Below, in pieces: positions 34,231-43,578 of a stretch of DNA of 64,000 nucleotides (position 1 is the first letter of the stretch; each line of letters starts with the position of its first letter). This stretch comes from Massilia sp. BJB1822. Lineage in GTDB: Bacteria > Pseudomonadota > Gammaproteobacteria > Burkholderiales > Burkholderiaceae_D. The notes under the pieces are model-generated. The model did no database searches. It saw only the letters and a program-made list of their open reading frames with translations, and had not been told where the DNA came from. The stretch spans positions 62,001 to 126,000 of the forward strand of contig NZ_JABWEB010000005.1 in assembly GCF_013369485.1 (NCBI RefSeq). Direction: 5' to 3'. The position numbers and the translations under genes were made by a program.

Positions 34231-34382
34231 GCCGGACTCCTTGGGTGGTTATGGAAGAGTAAACTGCCAATACATGGAAGAATATTATTCCAGTAAATGG
34301 TAATTGAAAAGGGGTTTTTGTGGCGTCGCTATGGTGAGATAATCTTCCCGTACATAGAAATCCAATTTCCTTTAGGTAGAAG

Positions 34383-35033
34383 ATGAAGAAGAAAAATACA
34401 GCCGTGCGGGTACTGCTGGCTGACGACCATCCTGTCGTGATGACGGGTTTTGCCCTGTCCCTGTCCGAGCAGGGCATCGAGGTGGTGGCGCAGGCGCGCT
34501 CGCCGCAGGAAGCGCTGGAGCAGTGCGCCGCGCTGCAGCCCGACGTGGCGATTCTGGATATCCGTTTCGGCGCCGAGCTGACCGGCCTGGACGTGGCGCG
34601 CCAGCTGCTGGCCGAGGATGGCAACGCCCGCATCGTCTTCCTGACCCAGTTCGACCAGGACAGCATGATCCGCGAGGCTTACCGCATCGGCGCGCGCGCC
34701 TTCATTACCAAGGATTGCGATCCGGCCGAACTGGCGGCTGCCGTGCAGCGCGCGCACCAGGGCGAGCTGTATTTCATGCCACGCATTGCCGAACGTCTGG
34801 CCACGCTCTCGGTCAGCGGCGACCAGTCGCCGCAATCGCAGCTCGACGAGCGCTCGCTGGAGATTTTCACCATGATGGCCGAGGGCTTGACCAATACTGA
34901 AATCGCCGAGCGGCTGGATGTATCGAGCAAGACCATCAGCAATACCAGCCAGGCCATCAAGGAAAAGCTGGGTGTGCACCGCGCGGCCGACATCACGCGG
35001 CTGGCGGTGCGCCATGGCCTGATCCAGGCCTGA
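34383..35033 (+). CDS. NarL/LuxR-family response regulator
   Basis: A 216-residue regulator with a receiver domain (about residues 8-125; acidic pair LADDHP, phosphorylated Asp in VAILDIRF, Lys in FITKD) and a LuxR-type helix-turn-helix (about 155-212; EGLTNTEIAERLDVSSKTISN). The partner kinase gene begins 2 nt after the stop codon. Its targets are unknown; the divergent tonB gene is the closest candidate. Confidence 0.9.
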   Translation: MKKKNTAVRVLLADDHPVVMTGFALSLSEQGIEVVAQARSPQEALEQCAALQPDVAILDIRFGAELTGLDVARQLLAEDGNARIVFLTQFDQDSMIREAYRIGARAFITKDCDPAELAAAVQRAHQGELYFMPRIAERLATLSVSGDQSPQSQLDERSLEIFTMMAEGLTNTEIAERLDVSSKTISNTSQAIKEKLGVHRAADITRLAVRHGLIQA

Positions 35034-35034
35034 G

Positions 35035-36396
35035 ATGGCGGGCCTTGCCACCTTGCGCGTCCGCTTCTGGACGCGCTGGAGCACGCGCACCCGCCTGCTG
35101 CTGATCACCGTGCTGCCGGTGACGGCCATGTGCCTGACCCTGGTGTGGTACAGCTACCAGTCGCGCCAGAACGAGGTGCGCGCCGAACTGGCCGAACGCG
35201 GCCTGCTGCTGGCGCGCGTGCTGGCCGACGGCAGCGAGGTCGGTCTAAGCACCGGGCGTTATGCGGAGCTGCGCCAGACGCTGGAAGGCGTGGCGCAGTC
35301 CGACGCCAGCATCTACCGCGTGGCCTTGTTCGACGCCGCACACAAGGAGTTGCTGCGCGTCGATGGACGCGCAGGCAGCCAGCCGGAAACCCGCTTGTAT
35401 GAGGCGGCGGTGCTCAAGCGCCTGATCTGGGTCAGCATGCCGGACCTGCGCGCGGCGCCCCCCGCACCGCCGGGACGTTCGGTCGAGACGATCGGCTATG
35501 TGCGGGTCACGATGTCGCCAACGCGCTTGCTGGCGCGGCAGGAAAACCGCTTTTATCTGGAGTTGCTGGTGGCCGTGGCCGGGCTGCTGGCGTGCGGCCT
35601 GCTGGCAGCGCGCATGGTGCAGGGTTTCGATGACTCGCTGCAGGCCTCGCTGCGCGCCTTGCGCGAGGCTGATGCGGAAAAGCGCCGCCTGATCCGCCGG
35701 GTGAATGGCGCGGTGGAGGAGGAGCGCAAGACCATCGCGCTGGAAATCCACGATGAGCTGAACGCCACCTTGATCGCCGTGCGGCTGGAAGCGCAGGGCA
35801 TTGCCGGACTGGCGCGACAGGAATCGGCCGCTGCGGAGGCTGAGGCGCAGGCGGTCAGCCCGCGTCTGGCGCTTATCGAAAGCAAGGCGCAATCGATCAC
35901 CAAGCTGGCGCTGCGCTTATACAACAGTGGCCGCACCCTGGTGCGCCGCCTGCGGCCCGAGATGCTGGACATGCTGGGCCTGCAGGGCGCCGCCGAGGAA
36001 ATGGTGCGCCACTATGACGAGACGCATCCATCCTGCCGCTTCAGCTTCGCGGCCGAGGGCGATTTCTCAAAGCTCGATGGCGCGATGGCGATTTCCGCAT
36101 ACCGCATCATCCAGGAGGCGCTTTCGAATATCGTCAAGCATGCGCAGGCCAGCCACGCCACGGTGGCGCTGGCGCTGCGCGAGGGCAGCCTGCATATCGA
36201 AGTACGCGACAATGGCCGCGGCTTCGATCCGGCGCAACAGGCCGAAGGCATCGGCATCGTCGGCATGCGCGAACGCGTGGCGGCGTTCGAGGGATGCTTT
36301 GATCTGCATAGCGGCGGCGAGGGCAGCGTGGTCGAGGCCAGCCTGCCGCTCAAGGGTGATGCCGCTCTCAGTTCGCCGGGAAACGCAGGCGGATAA
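35035..36396 (+). CDS. NarX/DegS-type sensor histidine kinase (HisKA_3)
   Basis: A 453-residue kinase with two membrane helices (about residues 20-38 and 172-192) around a periplasmic sensor of ~130 residues. A HisKA_3 domain carries the phosphorylated His in ALEIHDELNATL (about residue 238), followed by a HATPase domain (VRDNGRGFDP, GIGIVGMRERV). It forms a two-component pair with the regulator just upstream. Its last 29 bp overlap the end of the convergent tctE-like gene. Confidence 0.9.
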   Translation: MAGLATLRVRFWTRWSTRTRLLLITVLPVTAMCLTLVWYSYQSRQNEVRAELAERGLLLARVLADGSEVGLSTGRYAELRQTLEGVAQSDASIYRVALFDAAHKELLRVDGRAGSQPETRLYEAAVLKRLIWVSMPDLRAAPPAPPGRSVETIGYVRVTMSPTRLLARQENRFYLELLVAVAGLLACGLLAARMVQGFDDSLQASLRALREADAEKRRLIRRVNGAVEEERKTIALEIHDELNATLIAVRLEAQGIAGLARQESAAAEAEAQAVSPRLALIESKAQSITKLALRLYNSGRTLVRRLRPEMLDMLGLQGAAEEMVRHYDETHPSCRFSFAAEGDFSKLDGAMAISAYRIIQEALSNIVKHAQASHATVALALREGSLHIEVRDNGRGFDPAQQAEGIGIVGMRERVAAFEGCFDLHSGGEGSVVEASLPLKGDAALSSPGNAGG

Positions 36397-37828
36397 ACAG
36401 GCCGCTGCCGGATGCCGCATCGTCCAGTTCCAGGCTGGCGCGGTGCAGCTCGGCGATATCGCGCACGATGGCCAGGCCCAGACCGGCGCCGCCGGGATTG
36501 GTTTCCAGCGCGGCGCTGGCGCGGTAGAAGGGCGAGAACACTTTTTCCCTTTCGGCGGCAGGGATGCCGGGGCCGCTGTCTTCCACCTCCAGCATCGCGC
36601 CGGCGCCATCCTGGCGCACGCGCAAGGTAACTTGGCCGCCAGGTGGCGTGTAGCGCAAGGCGTTATCCACCAGATTGGTCACCAGCTCGTGCAGCAATAA
36701 GGCCTGTCCTTGCACGACGGCTTCCTGCTCGCCCTCAAGCGACAGGTCGATGCGGCGGTTGACGGCGTTCAGCGCGAACTCCAGCGCCACCTGCTGCACC
36801 ATGGCGCGCAAGGCCACCGGCTCAGGGGCTGCGCCGCCGCTATGCTCTATGCGCGCCAGCATCAGCAGGCGATTTGCTAGATGGACGGTGGAGTCGGTGG
36901 TGCCGGCGATGCTGCGCACGATTTCGCGCAGCGTGGCTTGATTGTCGCCATTCTTCTCGCGTTCCAGCTCGCGCTGCGCCAGTTCGGCCTGGGTTTTCAG
37001 TACCGTCAGCGGCGTGCGCAACTGGTGCGAGGCGTCGGCGATAAAGCGGCGCTGGCCAGCGATCAGGTTCTGGATGCGCGTCATCGAGGCGTTCATGGCC
37101 GCCACCAGGGGGCGCACCTCCTTATGCACAAGCGATGGATCGAGATCGGACAGGTCGGATACCTCGCGCGACTCGACCGCGATCTTCAGCCGCATGAGCG
37201 GCCGCAGCACCAGGCGCACGGCAAACCACACCAGCAGGGCGGCGGCGGCGAGCACGATAGCCTGCCACAGCAAGGTGTCGAATAGGATCTGGTTCGACAG
37301 GCCGCGCCGCGCATCCAGCGTTTCGCCGACCTGGATCAGGGCGATGCCGCGCATGGTGTCGTCATACACCGGCTGCAGCAGGGCGGCGATGCGGATAGGC
37401 TGGCCGTTGTAGTCGGCGTGATAGAAGCGCACCAGTGCCGGATAGTTTTCCGAGCGCGGCACGTTCGGCGGCACCGGTGGCAGGTCGGCATAGCCGGACA
37501 CGGTCTCGCCGCGTATGCCCGTCACCTTGTAATAGATGCGGCCCAGGGTGTCGGTCTCGAAGCTGTCGAGCGCCACATACGGCACATCGGCCACCACCTT
37601 GCCGCCGACGATGGAGACCCGTTCCGCCAGCGCCCGCGTGGAGGCCAGCAGCGAGCGGTCGTAAGCCATGTCGGCCGCGTCGAGCGCGTTGCGGTAGACC
37701 GATACCGCATTCAAGGCTTCCAGCAATATCAGCGGCAGCAGCAGCCAGCGCAGCAGCTGGCCGCGCAAGCTGCCCAGCGCCTGCGGTGCTCCCGCCTTGC
37801 GACGCAAGAGTGCGGCCAGCGCGCGCAT
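36368..37828 (-). CDS. TctE-like sensor histidine kinase
   Basis: A 486-residue OmpR-type kinase. An N-terminal helix (about residues 25-45), a periplasmic sensor of the two-component-sensor N-terminal class (about 46-180) and a second helix (about 188-212) lead to HAMP and HisKA (FIADASHQLRTPL, His about residue 275) and HATPase (NLVDNALRY, EDSGPGIP, GLGLAIV). ASHQLRTPL is typical of TctE/QseC kinases. The ATG directly follows the TGA of the tctD-like gene. The divergent porin-TctC-ABC operon is the presumed target of the pair. Confidence 0.86.
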   Translation of the reverse strand: MRALAALLRRKAGAPQALGSLRGQLLRWLLLPLILLEALNAVSVYRNALDAADMAYDRSLLASTRALAERVSIVGGKVVADVPYVALDSFETDTLGRIYYKVTGIRGETVSGYADLPPVPPNVPRSENYPALVRFYHADYNGQPIRIAALLQPVYDDTMRGIALIQVGETLDARRGLSNQILFDTLLWQAIVLAAAALLVWFAVRLVLRPLMRLKIAVESREVSDLSDLDPSLVHKEVRPLVAAMNASMTRIQNLIAGQRRFIADASHQLRTPLTVLKTQAELAQRELEREKNGDNQATLREIVRSIAGTTDSTVHLANRLLMLARIEHSGGAAPEPVALRAMVQQVALEFALNAVNRRIDLSLEGEQEAVVQGQALLLHELVTNLVDNALRYTPPGGQVTLRVRQDGAGAMLEVEDSGPGIPAAEREKVFSPFYRASAALETNPGGAGLGLAIVRDIAELHRASLELDDAASGSGLFIRLRFPAN

Positions 37829-38524
37829 TCAGGCTGGCGTATTGCGCGGCTGCAGCAGATAACCGATGCCGCGCAGTGTGGTGATCGCCGCCGCGCCATC
37901 TTCCGGTCTTTCCAGCTTCTTGCGCACGCGGTGGATATACAGCTCGATCGCGTCCAGATTGGCGTCGTCGGCCAGCGAGAAGACTTCGTCGAACAGCTTT
38001 TCCTTGGAGACGGCGCGGCCGCTGCGCGTGATCAGCGTCTCCAGCACCGCATGCTCGCGCGGCGTCAGGTTCAGCACCGCGCCGAAGTAGCTGAACATGC
38101 GCGTGACGGTGTCGAAGCTGAGTTCTCCGCATTGATAGACCAGGGTTTCGCTGCCTTGGCTGCGGCGCAGCAGCGCTTTCACGCGCGCTTCCAGCTCGGC
38201 CAGTTCGAAAGGCTTGGCCAGATAATCGTCGGCGCCCAGGTTCAGACCCTGCACCCGGTCTTCCAGGCCGCCGCGCGCGGTCAGAATCAGCACCGGCGTC
38301 TTGCCGCGCGCGCCTCCGCGGGCGCGCAGGCGCTTGAGCACTTCCAGCCCATCCATTTTCGGCAGCGTCAGATCAAGGATGAGCAGCGCATATTCCTGCG
38401 TATGCAGCAGGGCGTCGGCATCGGCGCCGTTGTCGGCGCATTCCACGCTGAGGTGGGCGTCGCGCAAGGCTTTGGCCAGCCAGTGTTGCAGTTCGGTGTG
38501 GTCTTCAACCAACAGGATACGCAT
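37829..38524 (-). CDS. TctD-like OmpR-family response regulator
   Basis: A 231-residue regulator. The receiver domain (about residues 1-118) has the acidic residues in VEDH, the phosphorylated Asp in LLILDLTLP and Lys in YLAKPF. A winged-helix DNA-binding domain (about 130-226; LTPREHAVLETL, HRVRKKLE) follows. It is first in the operon with the kinase. By analogy with TctD it should activate transport of an organic acid via the divergent operon starting 90 bp away. Confidence 0.87.
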   Translation of the reverse strand: MRILLVEDHTELQHWLAKALRDAHLSVECADNGADADALLHTQEYALLILDLTLPKMDGLEVLKRLRARGGARGKTPVLILTARGGLEDRVQGLNLGADDYLAKPFELAELEARVKALLRRSQGSETLVYQCGELSFDTVTRMFSYFGAVLNLTPREHAVLETLITRSGRAVSKEKLFDEVFSLADDANLDAIELYIHRVRKKLERPEDGAAAITTLRGIGYLLQPRNTPA

Positions 38525-38613
38525 GAAAGCCTTTTGAAAGGTAGACGATTTTATAGTGGCAGCGTGCCAATGCAGCAGGGCACCTTAGAAAACTATAATC
38601 CAGGAGACAGCTT

Positions 38614-39681
38614 GTGAAAAGAACTTCCATCACCTTGGCCGTGCTGGCGGCCGCGGCCGCGCTCAGCGGCGGCGCGCATGCGCAATCGAATGTGCAGATC
38701 TACGGTCTGCTCGATACCGGCGTCGATTACTCGTCCGATGCAAAGCCGGGCGGCGGCTCGATGACCCGCGTCAGCTCGGGCGGCATGAACACTTCGCGCT
38801 GGGGTTTGCGCGGCACGGAAGATCTGGGCGGCGGCCTGAAAGCCGTGTTCCAGCTGGAGGGCGGCATCCTGATGGATACCGGCGCCATGGACGGCACGCT
38901 GTTCCGCCGCCAGGCCAATGTCGGGGTGGAAGGTCGTTACGGCCGCGTTGTGCTGGGCCGCTCCTTCACCAGTGTCTACGACACCGTGATCCAGTTCGAC
39001 CCGATGGGCTTTGCGCCTTTCTACTCCTGGGCGACGACCGGCAACGCCACTGGCCCCAGCAAATACGGCATGACCACCGGCTTTGACAATATGGTCAAGT
39101 ACTCCGGCAGCACGGGCGCCTTTAAATACGGGGTTTCCTACGGCTTCGGCGAGCAGACCGGCAGTGCCCGCGACGGCGCCAAGATTGCCAGCGCCGTCAG
39201 CTACAGCGCCAATGGCCTGGGTCTGATGGCGACCTGGGAGAAGGTCAACGGCAATACCGTCGTCGCCACCGGCCGCCGCGACCAGACCACGGTCTACCAC
39301 CTGGGCGGCAATTACGAAACCGGCCCGTTCAAATTCACCCTGGCCGGCCGCAATTACCGCACCGAGTCCGGCAAGGCTGCCACGCCCGATGTGAAAGCCA
39401 CGACCTACTGGACCGGCCTGGCCTACAAGCCAGTGGAAAACGTCACGCTGACGGGCGCCATCTACTACGTCGACGTGAAGAACGTCGCGGCAGGCAAGGA
39501 CGCCGACCCGATCATGTATGTGGCGCGCTACCGCTACGCCGCTTCCAAGCGCACCGACCTGTATGCCACGCTGGCTTACGCCAAGGCCAAGCACGGCCAA
39601 CTGGTCGGCCTGTCGCGCGACGATGCCGGCTTCGGCGACAGCCAGCGCGGCCTGATACTGGGCATCCAGCACCGCTTCTAA
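38614..39681 (+). CDS. Gram-negative porin (betaproteobacterial trimeric type)
   Basis: A 355-residue outer-membrane porin with a GTG start preceded by AGGAGA. The signal peptide ends AHA (about residues 1-22), then comes a 16-strand barrel with the betaproteobacterial porin motifs SNVQIYGLLDTGVDY, RWGLRGTEDLGGGLKAVFQLE and GRSFTSVYD and the C-terminal Phe (GIQHRF). It is the first gene of an uptake operon, so it is probably the outer-membrane entry route for the same substrate. Confidence 0.92.
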   Translation: MKRTSITLAVLAAAAALSGGAHAQSNVQIYGLLDTGVDYSSDAKPGGGSMTRVSSGGMNTSRWGLRGTEDLGGGLKAVFQLEGGILMDTGAMDGTLFRRQANVGVEGRYGRVVLGRSFTSVYDTVIQFDPMGFAPFYSWATTGNATGPSKYGMTTGFDNMVKYSGSTGAFKYGVSYGFGEQTGSARDGAKIASAVSYSANGLGLMATWEKVNGNTVVATGRRDQTTVYHLGGNYETGPFKFTLAGRNYRTESGKAATPDVKATTYWTGLAYKPVENVTLTGAIYYVDVKNVAAGKDADPIMYVARYRYAASKRTDLYATLAYAKAKHGQLVGLSRDDAGFGDSQRGLILGIQHRF

Positions 39682-39684
39682 GCC

Positions 39685-40653
39685 ATGAATAGCGCTGCCA
39701 TCGCGTTTGTCACTGCTACCGCCGCCGGCTTGCTGGCGGGCGGTGCCGCCCATGCCGCTGGCGTGGAATGCATCGTGCCGTCCAAGCCGGGCGGCGCGAT
39801 GGACCTGACCTGCAAGCTGGCGCGCAAGGGCTTGCAATTGCTGCCGGAGCAGGAGCAGCGGCCCATGCGCATCAGCTATCTGCCGGGCGGCATCGGCGCC
39901 GTGGCCTGGCACTCGCTGGTGTCGCAGCGGCGCGCCGAACCGGACACCCTGGTGGCGTTTTCCGGCGGCTCTTTGCTGAATCTGGCCCAGGGCAAGTTCG
40001 GCAAGGCCAAGGCGGATGATGTGCGCTGGGTGGCCGCGCTGGGCGCGGACTACGGCATGATCGCGGTGCGCGCCGATTCGCCTTACAAGACCTTGGCCGA
40101 GCTGCTGGCCGCGCTGAAAAAGCATCCGCAGAAGGTGCTGATCGGCGTCAGCGGCACCATCGGCAGCCAGGACTGGCTGAAGATCGCAATGCTGGGCCGC
40201 GCCGCCGGCATCGATCCCAAGAGCCTGCGCTTCGTGGCGCTGGAAGGCGGCGGCGAGGCATTCACCGCCATGCAGGCCAACCATGTGCAGGTGGTGTCGG
40301 GCGACGCTTCCGAAGCGAGCCTGCAGGGCAAGGGCATCCGCGTGCTGGCCGTGCTGTCGGAGCAGCGCCTGCCTGGCGCGCTGGCTGCCGCGCCCACCGC
40401 GCGCGAGCAGGGCTACGACCTGGTGTGGCCGGTGATCCGTGGCGTCTGGATGGGACCACAGGTGGCGGAAGCCGATTACCGCCACTGGGTCGCCCGCTTC
40501 GACACCATGCTGGCCAGCCCCGAATACGCGCAACAGCGCGCCGCCTCCGGCCTTTATCCCTTCAGCCTGACCGGACAGGCGCTCAGCGATTACGTCAAAA
40601 AAGCCGTGGACGACTACGGCAAGCGCGCCAGCCAGTTTGGCCTGATGCGCTGA
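39685..40653 (+). CDS. TctC/Bug-family periplasmic solute receptor
   Basis: A 322-residue periplasmic binding protein of the tripartite tricarboxylate transporter (Bug) family: signal peptide (ending AHA), then two lobes. PSKPGGAMDLTCKLA and SYLPGGIGAVAWHSL match the family's ligand-binding loops. The usual TctA and TctB membrane partners are not encoded nearby. It starts 3 bp after the porin stop. A sensory role with TctE, as known for some orphan Bug proteins, is one possibility; delivery to a distant TctAB is another. Confidence 0.88.
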   Translation: MNSAAIAFVTATAAGLLAGGAAHAAGVECIVPSKPGGAMDLTCKLARKGLQLLPEQEQRPMRISYLPGGIGAVAWHSLVSQRRAEPDTLVAFSGGSLLNLAQGKFGKAKADDVRWVAALGADYGMIAVRADSPYKTLAELLAALKKHPQKVLIGVSGTIGSQDWLKIAMLGRAAGIDPKSLRFVALEGGGEAFTAMQANHVQVVSGDASEASLQGKGIRVLAVLSEQRLPGALAAAPTAREQGYDLVWPVIRGVWMGPQVAEADYRHWVARFDTMLASPEYAQQRAASGLYPFSLTGQALSDYVKKAVDDYGKRASQFGLMR

Positions 40654-40679
40654 TCCATATAAAACCAGAGGAGACAAGC

Positions 40680-41765
40680 ATGTTCAAGCAAACCGCCATC
40701 GCCACCGCAGCCATCCTGTTCGCGGGCGCGGCCCTGGCCCAGGTGCCGGCCGGCTATCCGGCCGACTACCAGAAAATCATCGACGCGGCCAAGAAGGAGG
40801 GCAAGCTGGTGGTCTACGGCGCCACCGACAGCAAGGCCACCCAGCCACTGATCAAGGATTTCAACGCCCTCTATCCCGGCATTACAGTCGAATACAACGA
40901 TATGAATTCCACCGAGGTGTATAACCGCTTCATCTCGGAAGTGGCAGCGGGCGGCAATACGGCCGACGTGATGTGGTCCTCGGCCATGGACTTGCAGATG
41001 CGCTTGGCCTCGGACGGCTACGCCCTGAAATACAAATCGGTGGAAGCGCCCAAGGTTCCCGGCTGGTCGGTGTGGGACGACCAGGCTTACGGCACGACTT
41101 TCGAGCCGGCCGCCATCGTCTACAACAAGCGCCTGGTCGATGCCAAGGAAGTGCCGCAGAACCACGCCGACTTCGTCAAACTGATCCAGCAGCCCAAATT
41201 CAAGGACAAGGTCACGACCTACGATATCGAAAAATCCGGCGTCGGCTTCATGTTCATGACGCAGGATGCGCGCGAGTTCGGCAAATACATCGACCTGGCC
41301 AATGCCTTCGGCGCGGCCAAGGTGCGCGTGCAATCCTCGACCGGCACCATGATGGAGCGCATCTCTTCCGGCGAAAACCTGATCGGCTACAACGTGCTGG
41401 GTTCCTACGCCCTGGTGCGCGCCAAGAACGATCCTTCGATCGGTGTGGTGCTGCCCAAGGATTACACCCTGGTGATGTCGCGCGTGGTCTTCATCAACAA
41501 GGGCGCCAAGAATGTGAACGCGGCCAAGCTGTGGCTGGACTATATGCTCTCGCACCGCGGCCAGACCGTGATCGCCAACGATTCCCGCCTGTACGCTATC
41601 CGCGCCGACGTCACGGGCGAAACCACGTCGGCCGATCTGATCAAGCAGATCGGCAAGGACAATGTGAAGCCGGTGCCGGTCCATCCCATCCTGCTGCAAT
41701 TCCTTGGCCCGGCCAAGCGCATGGCTTTCCTGAAGCAGTGGAAAGAAACCGCAGGCAAGAAGTAA
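40680..41765 (+). CDS. extracellular solute-binding protein of Fe-type ABC transporter
   Basis: A 361-residue periplasmic receptor; signal peptide ending ALA (about residues 1-20), then the class with KKEGKLVVYGATDSKATQPLIKDF. It resembles the FbpA/AfuA/PotD-like group. The adjacent Tyr-Tyr pair that holds Fe(III) in FbpA is not seen (the region reads GYNVLGSYALV), so ferric ion is not assured and an organic anion or phosphorylated ligand is equally possible. GAGGAG precedes the ATG. Permease and ATPase genes follow. Confidence 0.87.
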   Translation: MFKQTAIATAAILFAGAALAQVPAGYPADYQKIIDAAKKEGKLVVYGATDSKATQPLIKDFNALYPGITVEYNDMNSTEVYNRFISEVAAGGNTADVMWSSAMDLQMRLASDGYALKYKSVEAPKVPGWSVWDDQAYGTTFEPAAIVYNKRLVDAKEVPQNHADFVKLIQQPKFKDKVTTYDIEKSGVGFMFMTQDAREFGKYIDLANAFGAAKVRVQSSTGTMMERISSGENLIGYNVLGSYALVRAKNDPSIGVVLPKDYTLVMSRVVFINKGAKNVNAAKLWLDYMLSHRGQTVIANDSRLYAIRADVTGETTSADLIKQIGKDNVKPVPVHPILLQFLGPAKRMAFLKQWKETAGKK

Positions 41766-41792
41766 TCGCAGTCCGATACCGGGGAATCCGTC

Positions 41793-43568
41793 ATGCATAC
41801 CGCAAGCCTGGGCAAGCCGCCCATACTCAATCTGAACTGGCCGCGCGGCCTGGTGGCGGCGCTGACAGCGCTCGCCATCTTCGTGCCGCTGTTCCTGATC
41901 TTTTACCAGAGCTTCCTCTCCGCGCCTTTCTTCATGCCGGGCAAGGAGCTGGGACTGGAAGCTTACCGCTTCATCTTTGATGATCCCGACTTCATCATGG
42001 CCTTCAAGAATGGCTTGATGCTGGCCACGGGCCTGGCCCTGATCGCCGTGCCGCTGGGCGGCATGCTGGCCTTCCTCATGGTGCGCACCGACCTGCCGGG
42101 CCGCAGCTGGATCGCGCCCATGCTGCTGGTGCCGATCTTCGTGTCGCCCATGGTGATGGGCTTCGGCTATGTGGTGGCGATGGGGCCGGTGGGCTTCTAT
42201 TCCACCTGGGTCAAGGAGCTGCTGGGCTTCATCCCCTGGAATATCTACTCCTTCACCAGCATCGTCGTGATCGCGGGCCTGACCCACGTGCCACACGTGT
42301 ATCTGTACGCCTCTTCCGCGCTGAAAAGCCTGGGCTCGGACGTGGAAGAGGCGGCGCGCGTGGCGGGCGCCTCGCCGCTGCAGGTGATGTTCAACGTTTC
42401 GCTGCCGATGATCATGCCGGCCCTGGCTTATGCCGGCGTGCTGGTGTTCTTCCTCGGCTTCGAAGTCTTCGGCCTGGTGCTGGTGCTGGGCGATCCGGAA
42501 GGCCATCTGGTGCTGCCTACCTATTTGTACAAGCTGACCAACAAGCTGGGCACGCCGTCCTACCATCTGATGGCGGCCGTCGCCGTCTGCCTGGTGATGG
42601 TGACGATGCCGCTGGTGATGCTGCAGCGCCGCCTGCTGAAATCGGCCAATAAATATGTGTCGATCAAGGGCAAGGGCGCGCGCAGCAAGGCCATGCCGCT
42701 GGGGCAGTGGAAGTGGCTGGCCTTCGCCCTGCTGGCGGCCTGGCTGCTGTTCACCATCATCCTGCCGATTTCCGGCATCGCGCTGCGCTCCTTCGTGCAG
42801 TATTGGGGCGAGGGCGTGAAGCTGGCCGACGTGCTGACCCTGCAGCACTTCCGCGATATTTTCGAACAGCCCGCGCTGATCCGCGGCATCGTCAACACCA
42901 TCCTGATCGGCGTGATCGGCGGCGGCCTGGCCGTGCTGTGCTACAGCTTCATCGCGCTGGCCATGCACCGCAAGCAGGATCTGGTGGCGCGCCTGCTCGA
43001 CTACAGCGTGCTGGTGCCGCGCGCCGTGCCTGGCCTGCTGGCCGGCCTGTCCTTCCTTTGGGTCTTCCTCTTCGTGCCAAGCTGGCTGGATGGCATGCTG
43101 AAGGGCATGGACAACGGCCTGGCGCTCTGGCTCAGCGAGCATCTGATTCCGGCCCTGCGTTCGCTGCGCTCGACCATCTTTGCCGTCTGGCTGGCCTACT
43201 CGGTGGTGTGGATGGCTTACGGCATGCGCCTGATCTCGACTGCGCTGCTGCAGGTCGGCCCCGAACTGGAGGAGGCGGCGCGCGCGGTCGGCGCCCGCCG
43301 TGGCCAGGTGACGCGCGATGTCACGCTGCCGCTTATCAAATACGGCCTGCTGGGCGCCTGGCTGATGATTTTCCTGATCTTCGAACGCGAATACTCCACC
43401 GGCGTGTATCTGCTGTCCCCTGGCACTGAGGTGATCGGCGCCATGCTGGTGTCGCTGTGGGCGGGCGGTTCCACCGATCTGGTGGCGGCCCTTTCCTTCA
43501 TCAATATTACGCTGGTCGCCATCGGCCTGGGTATCGCGCTGCGCTTCGGCGTCAAGCTGCACAACTGA
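41793..43568 (+). CDS. ABC transporter permease, fused two-domain (FbpB type)
   Basis: A 591-residue inner-membrane protein with about twelve helices in two homologous halves. Each half has an EAA loop for docking the ATPase: EEAARVAGASPLQVMFNVSLP near residue 185 and EEAARAVGARRGQVTRDVTLP near 490. Such fused permeases serve the ferric-iron/2-aminoethylphosphonate/thiamine class. It lies between the binding protein and the ATPase of the same transporter. Confidence 0.92.
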   Translation: MHTASLGKPPILNLNWPRGLVAALTALAIFVPLFLIFYQSFLSAPFFMPGKELGLEAYRFIFDDPDFIMAFKNGLMLATGLALIAVPLGGMLAFLMVRTDLPGRSWIAPMLLVPIFVSPMVMGFGYVVAMGPVGFYSTWVKELLGFIPWNIYSFTSIVVIAGLTHVPHVYLYASSALKSLGSDVEEAARVAGASPLQVMFNVSLPMIMPALAYAGVLVFFLGFEVFGLVLVLGDPEGHLVLPTYLYKLTNKLGTPSYHLMAAVAVCLVMVTMPLVMLQRRLLKSANKYVSIKGKGARSKAMPLGQWKWLAFALLAAWLLFTIILPISGIALRSFVQYWGEGVKLADVLTLQHFRDIFEQPALIRGIVNTILIGVIGGGLAVLCYSFIALAMHRKQDLVARLLDYSVLVPRAVPGLLAGLSFLWVFLFVPSWLDGMLKGMDNGLALWLSEHLIPALRSLRSTIFAVWLAYSVVWMAYGMRLISTALLQVGPELEEAARAVGARRGQVTRDVTLPLIKYGLLGAWLMIFLIFEREYSTGVYLLSPGTEVIGAMLVSLWAGGSTDLVAALSFINITLVAIGLGIALRFGVKLHN

Positions 43569-43578
43569 GCGAACAATC

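Noticed and set aside
38594..38599. Perfect TATAAT before the porin gene as its -10 element
   Set aside because: Transcription from it would start near 38606, past the RBS at 38601-38606, so the mRNA could not be translated normally. There is also no -35 at the right distance.
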